Below are positions 1-7,404 of a DNA stretch of 34,653 nucleotides, in pieces. The position numbers and the translations under genes are program-made. Origin of the DNA: DYHD01 sp964411065. Lineage in GTDB: Bacteria; Nitrospirota; Thermodesulfovibrionia; Thermodesulfovibrionales; Dissulfurispiraceae. How positions within the stretch are numbered: the first letter of the stretch is position 1; the number at the start of each line of letters is the position of its first letter. A model generated the notes under the pieces. The model did not search any database. It saw nothing but the letters and a program-made list of their open reading frames with translations, and was not told the origin of the DNA. Location: contig CAYPJO010000014.1 of NCBI GenBank assembly GCA_964411065.1, forward strand, positions 1-34,653, written 5' to 3'.

Positions 1-67
1 ATAATCCTCTTTGAGGATCTTCACTTTCAGGTTTTGCCTCTGCATGTTGAACAAGATAAAGAAACAT
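1..67 (-). CDS. sixA: SixA-like phosphohistidine phosphatase (N-terminal fragment)
   Basis: Only the first 22 codons lie in the window; the gene runs off the left edge. The ATG at 67 follows a strong Shine-Dalgarno sequence, GGAGGTGAG (minus strand, 79-71). The peptide begins MFLYLVQHAEA and continues to a DPxRxL motif, which is the N-terminus of the SixA branch of the histidine phosphatase superfamily: the usual RHG is QHA here, as in many SixA proteins, and the His is the expected phosphate acceptor. SixA removes phosphate from histidines of phosphotransfer proteins. It is transcribed divergently from the aldolase-like gene. The family call rests on a short stretch, so it is moderate. Confidence 0.6.
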   Translation of the reverse strand, partial: MFLYLVQHAEAKPESEDPQRGL

Positions 68-107
68 TCTCTCACCTCCAATTAGGGCATTGATTAAACT
101 ATGAAAA

Positions 108-116
108 ATTATATCA
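108..116 (-). promoter_or_regulatory. Extended -10 promoter element for sixA-like gene
   Basis: On the minus strand the bases read TGATATAAT, a perfect TGnTATAAT extended -10, about 40 bases upstream of the sixA-like ATG. The -35 position (131-136, GAATAG) is weak, as is common for extended -10 promoters. Inferred from pattern only. Confidence 0.4.
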
Positions 117-270
117 TGAAAAGATTAAGACTATTCATTACTCTTTTATTTTTTGAACTGCAGGAGTGTAATGGAGCTCAAAGAACTCTGTAGTTATTAC
201 TAATCGGCAATAATTATTGATAAAATAGATAAGTTTAGAATTTAAGTATTTTTTCGTCTCCAATTTTTTA

Positions 271-1602
271 GTGGAAAGAGTGTTAAAAAAATATCTCCAA
301 AAACTTCAGGAACAGCAGCTCGCAGACAAAGAAAAGGCAACATTTTTAGCTATTGATGCCGAAATATTTTCTAACAAGCCCTTAGAGGGAGAAGTCGCCG
401 AGCTTAGTAAACTCTTTTACTCAATGAATGTTAATTCTTTACTCTTTGCAGAACCCTCTGAGCCATACAAAACGATGATGAATGAACTAACTCGGGATGA
501 TTATCCTCTAAATCAGTTATGCGGAACAAAGAGATCCCATAAGAAAGAGCTTTCTAAAAGAATTGTCCCTGTGGATTGTGAGACACGAACCTTCATGCAT
601 GATATACCTTTATTAGAAGACTTTGATTGTGACTCTATCAAAAGGGCTCTATCTCTAAGAAAATCAGCCCTTATCAAGGGGAGGGGGATCGTAACTTGCG
701 GTATTTTAACCCCTGAACAGGCTTACGTCTCTTATAGTTCAACCTGTTTTTCTCTCTTTATCAAATACTTCTTCGATACACTTCTTTACTTCCAGCACTG
801 TCTCCAAAAGGGGGCTAAAGCTGAGGCGGAATTTGTGACAAATCTGCAAAGAATTATTGAGCATTCACTAATTAAAGGCTTTATTAAGAAAGATGAGGAC
901 TATCCAGAAAATCCTTCAATCCTTGATCTTCTCAAATATCTATCGGAAAAGATTAAGTTAACATATTCCTTCCCTCCTTCTATTTTTTCAATACCCCATG
1001 ATGAGGACAGTCTTATGAAGATACTCTGTGATGTGGGCAAGTTAGTTGTTAACTATCGCCTTGTGGACTCCTATTTCGGCAATATCTCCTATAAGTTTGG
1101 TGAAAAAATTTTCATAAGTCAGACAGGAAGCTCTCTCGATGAACTACAGGGACATATAGAAGCTGTGCCCCTGGATGGTTCTTCCTGCATCGGGATAACT
1201 GCCTCGTCAGAATTACCTACCCATAAAAAGATTTATCTTTTGACCAGTGAAAGAGCTATTTTACACGCTCATCCACTCTTTTCGGTAATTATGTCTCTTT
1301 ATTGTGATCTAATAACCTGTAAGTTTTATAAAGACAGAGATAAATGCCCCGTAGTCTGCAAAGAAAAAAGAGAAATCTGTTCCGTTCCAATTGTTATAGG
1401 TGAGATTGGTACAGGCAAAAGGGGTCTCGTTACAACTGTGCCAAAAAGAATAGCAGAAAAAGGCTCCGTAATAGTTTATGGACATGGGGTATTCACTACA
1501 GGGAAAGAAACCTTTTTAGAACCTTTAGAAAAAATGTTCGAGATAGAAAAAAACTGTCAGAGGGAATACTTCAAAAAATTAAAAGAGTGTTTTCTCTATT
1601 AG
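271..1602 (+). CDS. Two-domain class II aldolase/adducin-like protein
   Basis: A 443-residue protein about twice the length of one class II aldolase domain. The C-terminal half (about 250-440) carries the complete zinc aldolase signature: SSE-P-H with Glu314, HAH (His332, His334) and GHG (His405). The N-terminal half ends in a parallel segment, residues 131-145, where the metal-binding GHG is GRG (Arg138) and no HxH is visible, so it looks like a degenerate, non-catalytic copy. Substrate is unknown; relatives act on phosphorylated sugars such as fuculose- or rhamnulose-phosphate. The GTG start is the only usual start before an upstream in-frame stop at 226; no Shine-Dalgarno is visible before it. 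The stop overlaps that of the convergent deacetylase-like gene by four bases. Confidence 0.75.
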   Translation: MERVLKKYLQKLQEQQLADKEKATFLAIDAEIFSNKPLEGEVAELSKLFYSMNVNSLLFAEPSEPYKTMMNELTRDDYPLNQLCGTKRSHKKELSKRIVPVDCETRTFMHDIPLLEDFDCDSIKRALSLRKSALIKGRGIVTCGILTPEQAYVSYSSTCFSLFIKYFFDTLLYFQHCLQKGAKAEAEFVTNLQRIIEHSLIKGFIKKDEDYPENPSILDLLKYLSEKIKLTYSFPPSIFSIPHDEDSLMKILCDVGKLVVNYRLVDSYFGNISYKFGEKIFISQTGSSLDELQGHIEAVPLDGSSCIGITASSELPTHKKIYLLTSERAILHAHPLFSVIMSLYCDLITCKFYKDRDKCPVVCKEKREICSVPIVIGEIGTGKRGLVTTVPKRIAEKGSVIVYGHGVFTTGKETFLEPLEKMFEIEKNCQREYFKKLKECFLY

Positions 1603-2531
1603 TTGACTAACATCTCTTCTAAGGTTATCTTTACGCCATCAGAGAGAGCTGTGAGATCATAACCACCCTCAAGAGTAAAGATAACAGGCTTTGAAGAGGC
1701 AGTCAATATAGATTTTACTATTGCTCTTAGGCCATCATTTGTGACTCTCATACTTGCGAGGGGGTCTCTTGTATGGAGATCAAATCCTGAGGAAACAAGA
1801 ATAATATCAGGACTGAATTTTTCTATTAGCCCTGGTAAAATGTCTTGATAAATCTGGATATACTCTCTATCGCCAGAGCCGGCATAGAGAGGAACATTGT
1901 AGGTAAAACCTGTGCCCTTACCTGTACCCTTCTCCCTCTCAGAGCCTGAGCCCGGGTAATAGGGGTATTGATGGGTGCTAAAAAAGAATACGCTGTCATC
2001 CTCTTCAAAGATATGCTGTGTGCCGTTACCATGATGGACATCAAAATCGATAATGAAGACTCTTTTATAGCCCTTTCCTTGAGCATATCTTGCTCCTATC
2101 GCTACATTATTAAATATACAAAAGCCCATCCCTCTACTGACCTCAGCATGATGACCTGGCGGTCTGACAGCGCAAAAAGCTCTCCTAATAGCCCCCTCAC
2201 TACATTTGTCAACAGCCTCAAGAATTGCTCCTACAGCATATCTTGCAACCTCAAGGCTATTTTTTGAGACATAAGTATCAGGATCGAGGTAGCCAGAGCC
2301 CAAAGCTTTGACCTTCTCAATGTATTTTGGTGAATGTATAAGAGCAATCTCTTCAAAAGTTGCAAGGCGAGGTTTCAGATGTATGAGCTTATCCCATATT
2401 TCTGAATTGCGTAAGACCTTCAACAGATATATAAGGCGCTGCTTATTTTCAGGATGCCAATCGCCTGTCTCATGGGTTAAGAATATGTCGTCATATATGA
2501 AAGCAACCTTCTGCACTAAAGAATTATACAC
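1599..2531 (-). CDS. Histone deacetylase family (AcuC-like) zinc hydrolase
   Basis: 310 residues, a full-length class I/II-type deacetylase domain. Visible motifs are RPPGHHA (His127-His128, general base and acid), IDFDVHHGNG (Asp164 and His166, zinc ligands), STHQYPYYPG, SSGFDLH (Asp251, third zinc ligand) and LEGGYD (Tyr292). All catalytic positions are present. Bacterial members remove acetyl groups from proteins, polyamines or acetoin-pathway substrates; the substrate here cannot be told. The start is GTG at 2531, preceded by AAAGGAT at good spacing; a second GTG at 2516 lacks a Shine-Dalgarno. The gene is monocistronic, converging on the aldolase-like gene and diverging from the flagellin gene. 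Confidence 0.9.
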   Translation of the reverse strand: MYNSLVQKVAFIYDDIFLTHETGDWHPENKQRLIYLLKVLRNSEIWDKLIHLKPRLATFEEIALIHSPKYIEKVKALGSGYLDPDTYVSKNSLEVARYAVGAILEAVDKCSEGAIRRAFCAVRPPGHHAEVSRGMGFCIFNNVAIGARYAQGKGYKRVFIIDFDVHHGNGTQHIFEEDDSVFFFSTHQYPYYPGSGSEREKGTGKGTGFTYNVPLYAGSGDREYIQIYQDILPGLIEKFSPDIILVSSGFDLHTRDPLASMRVTNDGLRAIVKSILTASSKPVIFTLEGGYDLTALSDGVKITLEEMLVN

Positions 2532-2653
2532 AAATTAATCCTTTTTGTAAATATTTTTTTCTCCTCCGCTGAGGGTTTTTGAACTTTCTACACCTTAAGA
2601 ATTTACCTTAGAAAGACCCTATTAAATGCTTTAAGAGGATTATGAAAAAAAAT

Positions 2654-2680
2654 TAAAGTTTTCTAAAAAAATTCCGATAT
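2654..2680 (+). promoter_or_regulatory. Sigma-28 (FliA) promoter of the flagellin gene
   Basis: TAAAGTTT at 2654-2661, exactly 11 bases, then TCCGATAT at 2673-2680. The established sigma-28 consensus is TAAAGTTT-N11-GCCGATAA, so the -35 half is perfect and the -10 half has two mismatches at its ends. Transcription should begin near 2687, giving a leader of about 135 bases before the flagellin ATG. Flagellin genes are standard sigma-28 targets, which supports the call. fliA and flgM are not in the window. Confidence 0.85.
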
Positions 2681-2773
2681 ATATATCAAAAGCATAAGTG
2701 AGGGCAGGAAGGGGGGTGCAAAAAATAAACTAATTGCCTTAAGTCACTTTTGCTATATAAAAAAATATAAAAA

Positions 2774-2818
2774 GACAGCAGGAAGCTGTCAATTAAAAAT
2801 TTAATTTCAAGGAGGAAA
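2774..2818 (+). promoter_or_regulatory. Candidate CsrA-binding leader of flagellin mRNA
   Basis: A perfect 6-bp stem GACAGC/GCTGTC (2774-2779 with 2785-2790) encloses the five-base loop AGGAA. About 30 bases downstream the Shine-Dalgarno AAGGAGG (2809-2815) holds further GGA triplets. CsrA binds GGA in hairpin loops and commonly bridges such a site to one over the Shine-Dalgarno; Bacillus subtilis hag is regulated this way with FliW. The structure is seen; the CsrA role is inferred, and csrA and fliW are not in the window. Confidence 0.55.
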
Positions 2819-2823
2819 TTAAG

Positions 2824-4320
2824 ATGCCCCTTTCAATTAACACAAACCTTTTTGCTCTGAATGCTCAGAGAAACCTTAACAGAACACAGGCGCCTCTCAC
2901 TACTGCAATGCAGAGGCTCTCATCAACTTTAAGAATTAACTCAGCAAAAGACGATGCAGCAGGGCTTGCCATTGCAACAAGAATGACTCGTCAGATTAAT
3001 GGCTTAACTGTCGCTATAAGGAATGCCAATGACGGACTCTCTATAGCCCAATCAGCAGAAGGTGCAATGGACGAGTATATTAATGCCCTTCAGAGGATGA
3101 ATGAGCTTGCCGAACAGGCAGCAAGCTATAACACAACAATGGACAGAAATTCTCTCAATCAAGAAGTCTCTCAGCTTATTGATGAGTTAAGCAGAATAGT
3201 GAATCAGACCCGCTATAACGGAGAAAGAATCCTTGCTGGTGGCTTTAATGCCGACATCCAGGTAGGCGTAGAGGTAAATGAGACAATTAACATAAGTATA
3301 AGTAACCTCTCTCCTACAACTATGGGTGTTGCTTCTAACTATTCCGCCGTTAATAACTTTAATGATTCACAGCTTGCTACGAGGATAGCTCGTGCCTATG
3401 CAAATGGGTTAGCTGCAAACTTTTCAATCGAGGGAGTAACCCACGGAGCAGCTATAGGAACTAATACCAATTCAATTACCAAAATAAATAGGATTAACCA
3501 GTATACCAATCTAACAGGGGTCTCTGCCTTTGGATATGGAAACGGATTTGTTGGATTAAGTTTTGATCCCACAGGGGTCAGCAACGCTACTATTGATGCA
3601 GGAGCGCTCGTTATAAATGGCGTCTCTATTGGACCAGCTTCTACAACCGGTACATATGGAGATTTAGCAGATAGTTTAGTTACCGCTATAAATGCTAAGA
3701 CTGCAGAGCATGGAGTTGTAGCAGTAAGAGTGAATGATTTAAATCAGGACACTACTGGCGATGACTCCGCAATAGTTCTAATCAATAGGACAGGGGCAGC
3801 TATCACAGTTACTGCTAATGATTCTGTAGATAATGATATAACGACTTTCTTTAGCCCTGGGACATCTACTGTAGGTGTGGGAGCTAATGGTGCTATAGTT
3901 TTGGTCGATGATGTTGGTGATACAACCCTTTCTTTTGATTCAGTAGGGACAGCTCTTGCTATCGTGGGGGATAATACATCTGCAAATGTATCTCTTTCTA
4001 ATACCTATTTAAACTCTATAAGTGTAACAACTGCTGCTAATGCAAATATGGCTATTCTTACCCTTAAGAGTGCTATGGAAACCCTTAACTCTGAAAAAGC
4101 TATCTTGGGTGCTAAGCTCAATAGGTTTGAGTCAGTCATCAGAAACCTTGATAATGTCCGTGAGAACATCTCGGCAGCTCGCTCAAGAATCATGGATGCT
4201 GACTTTGCTATTGAGACGACAAATCTCACAAAGGCTTTGATTATGCAACAGGCAGGCATATCTGTCCTTGCTCAGGCTAACACACTACCTCAAAATGTCC
4301 TTGCATTACTGCAAAGATAA
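2824..4320 (+). CDS. fliC: Flagellin
   Basis: 498 residues. The N-terminal D0/D1 region begins MPLSINTNLFALNAQ and contains the characteristic segments LSSTLRINSAKDDAAGLAIA (33-52) and ALQRMNELAEQAA (88-100), the latter matching the conserved TLR5/protofilament-contact stretch (Arg91). The C-terminal D1/D0 region ends in ARSRIMDADFAIETTNLTK and a terminal VLALLQR. Between about 160 and 400 lies a variable surface domain rich in Thr, Asn, Asp and Val. The protein is exported by the flagellar type III system and polymerises into the filament. The ATG follows an ideal AAGGAGG. It is the first gene of the filament cluster and has its own sigma-28 promoter and a hairpin just after the stop. Confidence 0.97.
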   Translation: MPLSINTNLFALNAQRNLNRTQAPLTTAMQRLSSTLRINSAKDDAAGLAIATRMTRQINGLTVAIRNANDGLSIAQSAEGAMDEYINALQRMNELAEQAASYNTTMDRNSLNQEVSQLIDELSRIVNQTRYNGERILAGGFNADIQVGVEVNETINISISNLSPTTMGVASNYSAVNNFNDSQLATRIARAYANGLAANFSIEGVTHGAAIGTNTNSITKINRINQYTNLTGVSAFGYGNGFVGLSFDPTGVSNATIDAGALVINGVSIGPASTTGTYGDLADSLVTAINAKTAEHGVVAVRVNDLNQDTTGDDSAIVLINRTGAAITVTANDSVDNDITTFFSPGTSTVGVGANGAIVLVDDVGDTTLSFDSVGTALAIVGDNTSANVSLSNTYLNSISVTTAANANMAILTLKSAMETLNSEKAILGAKLNRFESVIRNLDNVRENISAARSRIMDADFAIETTNLTKALIMQQAGISVLAQANTLPQNVLALLQR

Positions 4321-4333
4321 TATTTGGAGGAGC

Positions 4334-4353
4334 GGGGAGGTTAATCCCTCCCC
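4334..4353 (+). terminator. GC-rich hairpin after flagellin
   Basis: GGGGAGG (4334-4340) pairs perfectly with CCTCCCC (4347-4353) around a six-base loop. There is no T-run after it, only ATTAAAT, so it is at best a weak terminator; it may instead protect the flagellin 3' end or limit read-through into flaG. It sits between the stop of fliC and the start of flaG. Confidence 0.5.
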
Positions 4354-4364
4354 ATTAAATAGCC

Positions 4365-4712
4365 ATGATAATAGGTATTAACAACATAGGGAACTTGATA
4401 AAGAAAATAAGCAATGAGCATGTTCAAAGTAGTCAATCTGCAAAAAAAATGCAGGAAAATAGAAATGAGGCAGTGCCTATTAATTTACAAAACCAAGAAA
4501 ATAAGTCAGAAGATACAAAAGAAGTAAAAAAGCTTGAGATTGATCAAAATATAACTAAAGCTTTTTTTGCATTAACAGAAGATAAAAATATAGTAATAAA
4601 AATAGTCGATGAAGAAGGTAATCTTCTTAGGCAGATTCCACCTGAAGAGTATCTAAAAATGGTAAAGTTTTTAAAAAACAATAATAAAAATCTTTTTACT
4701 AAAGAGGTCTAA
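4365..4712 (+). CDS. flaG: FlaG family flagellar protein
   Basis: 115 residues, the usual FlaG size. The N-terminal 60 residues are polar and rich in Asn, Gln, Glu and Lys; the conserved FlaG core follows, including IKIVDEEGNLLRQIPPEEYLKM (about 78-99). FlaG proteins lie next to flagellin and fliD and influence filament length; the mechanism is not well established. The ATG has no Shine-Dalgarno at normal spacing; a GGAGG lies at 4326-4330 on the far side of the intergenic hairpin. Its stop codon abuts the fliD start, so the two are probably translationally coupled. Confidence 0.88.
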   Translation: MIIGINNIGNLIKKISNEHVQSSQSAKKMQENRNEAVPINLQNQENKSEDTKEVKKLEIDQNITKAFFALTEDKNIVIKIVDEEGNLLRQIPPEEYLKMVKFLKNNNKNLFTKEV

Positions 4713-6020
4713 ATGGCAGACAATCTTATCTCAGGTCTATTCTCCGGGCTCAATACCTCAAGCATTGTCTCAAAGCTCATAGCTGTTGAGAAGAAACCCC
4801 TTTATATTCTTCAGAGAAAGAAAGCATCCTATGAAAAACAGATAAGCAGTTATGGAGACCTTCTCTCAAAGCTTTCATCCATAAGGGACTCTCTTGATTA
4901 TTTTAAGAGACTCAGTTCTATACCTTTATCAGCTTCTTCTTCAAATGCCCAGGTAGTCTCTGCGAGCGTCTCCTCTTCTGCTTCAACAGGCAACTATGAT
5001 GTAGAGGTTAAACAATTAGCCCGACCCCATAGACTCATCTCCACTTCAGGGGTTTCCTCAGAGTCATCAATTATTGTTACAGGGAGTGATAAATTTTTTA
5101 AATTCCAAGTGGGCACAAGCGGAGAAGTTCAAAAAATAGCTCTTTATGATAGTATGACCCTTATGGATCTTAAAAACACAATTAATAGTAAAAATGCTGG
5201 CGTGACAGCATCAGTGGTTAATACGGGCTCAGAGACGAATCCTTACAAATTAGTCATCTCGGCAAATAATACAGGTAGCTCAAACAACATAGTAATTCTT
5301 CAAGATGATACAGTCTTTGGTAGCGATTATTCAAACATCCAAGTAGCCCAAAATGCCATATTTAAAATAAATGGTATAGAGATGGAGAGAGCTTCTAACA
5401 CGGTTTCTGATGTCATTGACGGAGTTACCCTTACATTTCACAAAGGAGATAATTACGCTACTACCGTTTCCATCAATGTCTATCAAGACATGGCTGTTAT
5501 AAAAAATAAACTCAATTTTTTTGTCGCCCATTATAATGCTTTTATAAATGCCGCAAAGGGGCTTTCCTCTATGGGACAGGTTTTTGCTACTGAAAGCTCC
5601 TTAGATAGAATTATCAATACCCTAAGAACTATCACTACAAAGAGATATAATGACATTATGCCTGTGCATTTTGGACTGACCCATGATAAAAATGGGTTCC
5701 TCCAAGTGAATGATTCAGCCTTTAGTAATGCATTAGAGAAAAACCCTCAGGATGTCATTAAAATCTTAAAAGAACTTTCAGAATCCTTGGATACAATCTT
5801 AGACAATATAATAAATGCCACTATTCCTTCTCGTAGAGAAGGTTTGAGGGAAAATATTAAGTCTATTGAACAGTCTATATCCCTATTAGAGGTAAGACTA
5901 ACAAAAAAAGAAGAAGTATTAAAAAAGAAATTTGCTCAACTCGAACAGACTGTTGGGAATCTGCAATCAAGGGGTGACTACCTCATTCAGCAGTTATCAA
6001 AGATTTCCAAGACTAAGTAG
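4713..6020 (+). CDS. fliD: Flagellar filament cap protein FliD (HAP2)
   Basis: 435 residues. The N-terminal FliD domain is clear (LFSGLNTSSIVSKLIAVEKKPL, residues 9-30), followed by a coiled-coil-prone stretch and SSASTGNYDVEVKQLARPHRL. The C-terminal FliD domain has LNFFVAHYNAFINAAK and a final amphipathic coiled coil with ISLLEVRLTKKEEVLKKKFAQLE. FliD caps the growing filament and promotes flagellin folding. The ATG directly follows the flaG stop and is served by AGAGG in the flaG 3' end. The length is typical of short FliD proteins. Confidence 0.95.
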   Translation: MADNLISGLFSGLNTSSIVSKLIAVEKKPLYILQRKKASYEKQISSYGDLLSKLSSIRDSLDYFKRLSSIPLSASSSNAQVVSASVSSSASTGNYDVEVKQLARPHRLISTSGVSSESSIIVTGSDKFFKFQVGTSGEVQKIALYDSMTLMDLKNTINSKNAGVTASVVNTGSETNPYKLVISANNTGSSNNIVILQDDTVFGSDYSNIQVAQNAIFKINGIEMERASNTVSDVIDGVTLTFHKGDNYATTVSINVYQDMAVIKNKLNFFVAHYNAFINAAKGLSSMGQVFATESSLDRIINTLRTITTKRYNDIMPVHFGLTHDKNGFLQVNDSAFSNALEKNPQDVIKILKELSESLDTILDNIINATIPSRREGLRENIKSIEQSISLLEVRLTKKEEVLKKKFAQLEQTVGNLQSRGDYLIQQLSKISKTK

Positions 6021-6089
6021 CTAAGCTCTTTGTGAATAAAAGGTTACTTCGCTGACAGATCACTTAAAAGACAAAGAAGTTAATATGAG

Positions 6090-6206
6090 TAATGGTTAAA
6101 AGGTAGAAAGAGGTGAGTTTAAAGATGTTTAAAAGATGCTTTAGTTTAATTGTTGAGACATTTAGAGGTTCCTATTTATTGAGAGAGTTAGCCTTTTTAA
6201 CCATTA
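6090..6206 (+). repeat. Long-range inverted repeat upstream of fliS
   Basis: The left arm TAATGGTTAAAAGG (6090-6103) and right arm CCTTTTTAACCATTA (6192-6206) are reverse complements apart from one extra A/T in the right arm. They enclose 88 bases. No flanking target duplication is obvious, so a mobile-element origin is not supported. An RNA hairpin enclosing the Shine-Dalgarno and start of the 36-codon ORF is possible. Confidence 0.6.
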
Positions 6207-6235
6207 AAGAAGGGCCTAAAAGGAGGGGGATGTAA
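6125..6235 (+). CDS. Possible 36-residue leader or small protein upstream of fliS
   Basis: A short ORF with ATG at 6125 preceded by AGAGGTGAG, and TAA at 6233-6235, two bases before the fliS ATG. Its last codons contain the fliS Shine-Dalgarno AGGAGGGGGA, an arrangement that suits translational coupling. The peptide is basic, with a hydrophobic middle (SYLLRELAFLTI) and the C-terminus KEGPKRRGM. I recognise no family. It overlaps the right arm of the inverted repeat. The evidence is the good start signal and tight coupling; chance occurrence in a 217-base gap is a real alternative. Confidence 0.35.
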   Translation: MFKRCFSLIVETFRGSYLLRELAFLTIKEGPKRRGM

Positions 6236-6237
6236 AA

Positions 6238-6606
6238 ATGACCTTCGCCTACGCTCAAAAAGCCTATACAAAAACTATGGTTAGCTCCTCTACATCGCCT
6301 CTTGACCTCGTCATAATGCTTTATGACGGAGCTATAGAGAGTCTCCAGCGCTCCATAGTCTATATACATAATAAAGATATTACCAATAAAATTGAGTCTC
6401 TATCAAAAGCTCGGGCAATAATAGAAGAACTTCTTTCTTCTTTGAACAAAGAGGTAGGTGGCGAGATAGCAGAGAATCTCGAGTCCCTCTATCTCTTTAT
6501 GTTAATAGAACTTACAAAAGCTAATGCCGACAACGATGTAAAAAGAATTGAGCTTGTTAAAGAACTTTTGATAGAATTAAGATCAGCCTGGAGGGCTATC
6601 CGATGA
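6238..6606 (+). CDS. fliS: Flagellin export chaperone FliS
   Basis: 122 residues, the normal FliS size and an all-helical composition. The N-terminus YAQKAYTKTMVSSSTSPLDLVIMLYDGAIESLQRS matches the FliS signature (AY...V.TASP..LI.MLYDGAI..L), and a LYLFMLIELTKAN segment follows at about 83-95. FliS binds the C-terminal D0 region of flagellin in the cytosol, prevents premature polymerisation and delivers it to the export gate. The ATG follows AGGAGGGGGATG. The gene overlaps the next ORF by four bases (ATGA). Confidence 0.93.
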   Translation: MTFAYAQKAYTKTMVSSSTSPLDLVIMLYDGAIESLQRSIVYIHNKDITNKIESLSKARAIIEELLSSLNKEVGGEIAENLESLYLFMLIELTKANADNDVKRIELVKELLIELRSAWRAIR

Positions 6607-6800
6607 CGATATATCCCTTTCAGCTTAATGAAGCAAATATTATATATAATAGGCTTGCAAAACTAAAGCCTTCTACATTTTTAGAAAAGGAGATGGACGA
6701 GCCTCAAGATATTGTTAGTATCTCTACAGAAGCTAAGCGTCGGCAGATACTGGAGCAAGCTAAAGCAGAAGCTCTTGAAAAGATAAAGCAGGCAAGGTAA
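6603..6800 (+). CDS. Small helical protein in the flagellar operon
   Basis: 65 residues, start overlapping the fliS stop as ATGA, stop one base before the next start. The first half is IYPFQLNEANIIYNRLAKL; the second half is charged and helix-forming, IVSISTEAKRRQILEQAKAEALEKIKQ. The IVSIS-EAKR segment loosely recalls the D-V-IS-EA pattern of FlgM-type anti-sigma factors and other flagellar proteins, but the match is too short for an assignment. The position just after fliS is where fliT-like chaperones often lie, yet it is shorter than FliT. Function unknown; coding is well supported by tight overlaps on both sides. Confidence 0.7.
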   Translation: MTIYPFQLNEANIIYNRLAKLKPSTFLEKEMDEPQDIVSISTEAKRRQILEQAKAEALEKIKQAR

Positions 6801-6801
6801 T

Positions 6802-7404
6802 GTGTCTAAAGAGGATTTTAAGATACTTATAGCTGAAGACGATGAGATAGTTCGCGAGGTCATAAGTTCAATACTTTCAAAAGAGGGATATTCTGTCTCT
6901 ACCGCCAGCGATGGACTTGAAGCAATAAAGAAACTATTGGTAGAGGATTTTCATTTAGTTCTTACCGACATTAAAATGCCACATGCTGATGGGATAGAGG
7001 TACTAAAGGAGGCTATTAAACATAATCCTGACTGTGCAGTGGTAATTCTTACAGCCTATGGGAGCTTAGATAGCGCACTCATTGCTATCAAAGAAGGAGC
7101 CTTCGACTATTTAACTAAACCCTTTAGAGTCCAGGAGCTACTTTTCGTAGCTGAAAAAGCTTATAAAAGAAATCTCATTTTGGAGGAACAGAGGCAGTTA
7201 AAAAAATATTTAAGAGATACTTATAGAGATCTTGAATTAATGAAAAAAGTTACAAAAAATAACGATCCTGATCTAATTCTCTCTTGGATAGAGAGAATAG
7301 ATAAGTTAGTTAATTCAAATATCCTTTCACCTACAGAAGGAGCTATTCTAAAAGAAAGGCTGGTAACTGGGAATGCAGAAGGAAAAAGCCCTAATAGTAG
7401 ATGA
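6802..7404 (+). CDS. REC-domain response regulator without DNA-binding domain
   Basis: 200 residues. Residues 6-120 form a CheY-like receiver: acidic pair in AEDDE (12-15), phosphoacceptor Asp56 in LTDIKMP, Thr84 in ILTAYGS and Lys106 in YLTKPF, all conserved. The remaining 80 residues are helical and charged with no recognised output domain, so signalling is probably by protein interaction. The GTG start begins one base after the preceding stop. No partner histidine kinase lies in the window. The 3' end overlaps the next receiver gene by 32 bases. The location suggests a role in motility signalling. Confidence 0.88.
   Translation: MSKEDFKILIAEDDEIVREVISSILSKEGYSVSTASDGLEAIKKLLVEDFHLVLTDIKMPHADGIEVLKEAIKHNPDCAVVILTAYGSLDSALIAIKEGAFDYLTKPFRVQELLFVAEKAYKRNLILEEQRQLKKYLRDTYRDLELMKKVTKNNDPDLILSWIERIDKLVNSNILSPTEGAILKERLVTGNAEGKSPNSR

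Noticed and set aside
171..203. Ten-codon ORF (starting MELKEL) with AGGAG upstream in the sixA-aldolase gap
   Set aside because: Too short to judge, no link to the aldolase start 68 bases on, and such mini-ORFs are common by chance.
1826..2538. Several open frames opposite or overlapping the deacetylase gene
   Set aside because: They have no start signals or family motifs and lie wholly within a gene with complete catalytic signatures.
6090..6206. Inverted repeat as a miniature transposable element
   Set aside because: No target-site duplication, only one copy noticed in the window, and it lies in a tightly arranged operon.
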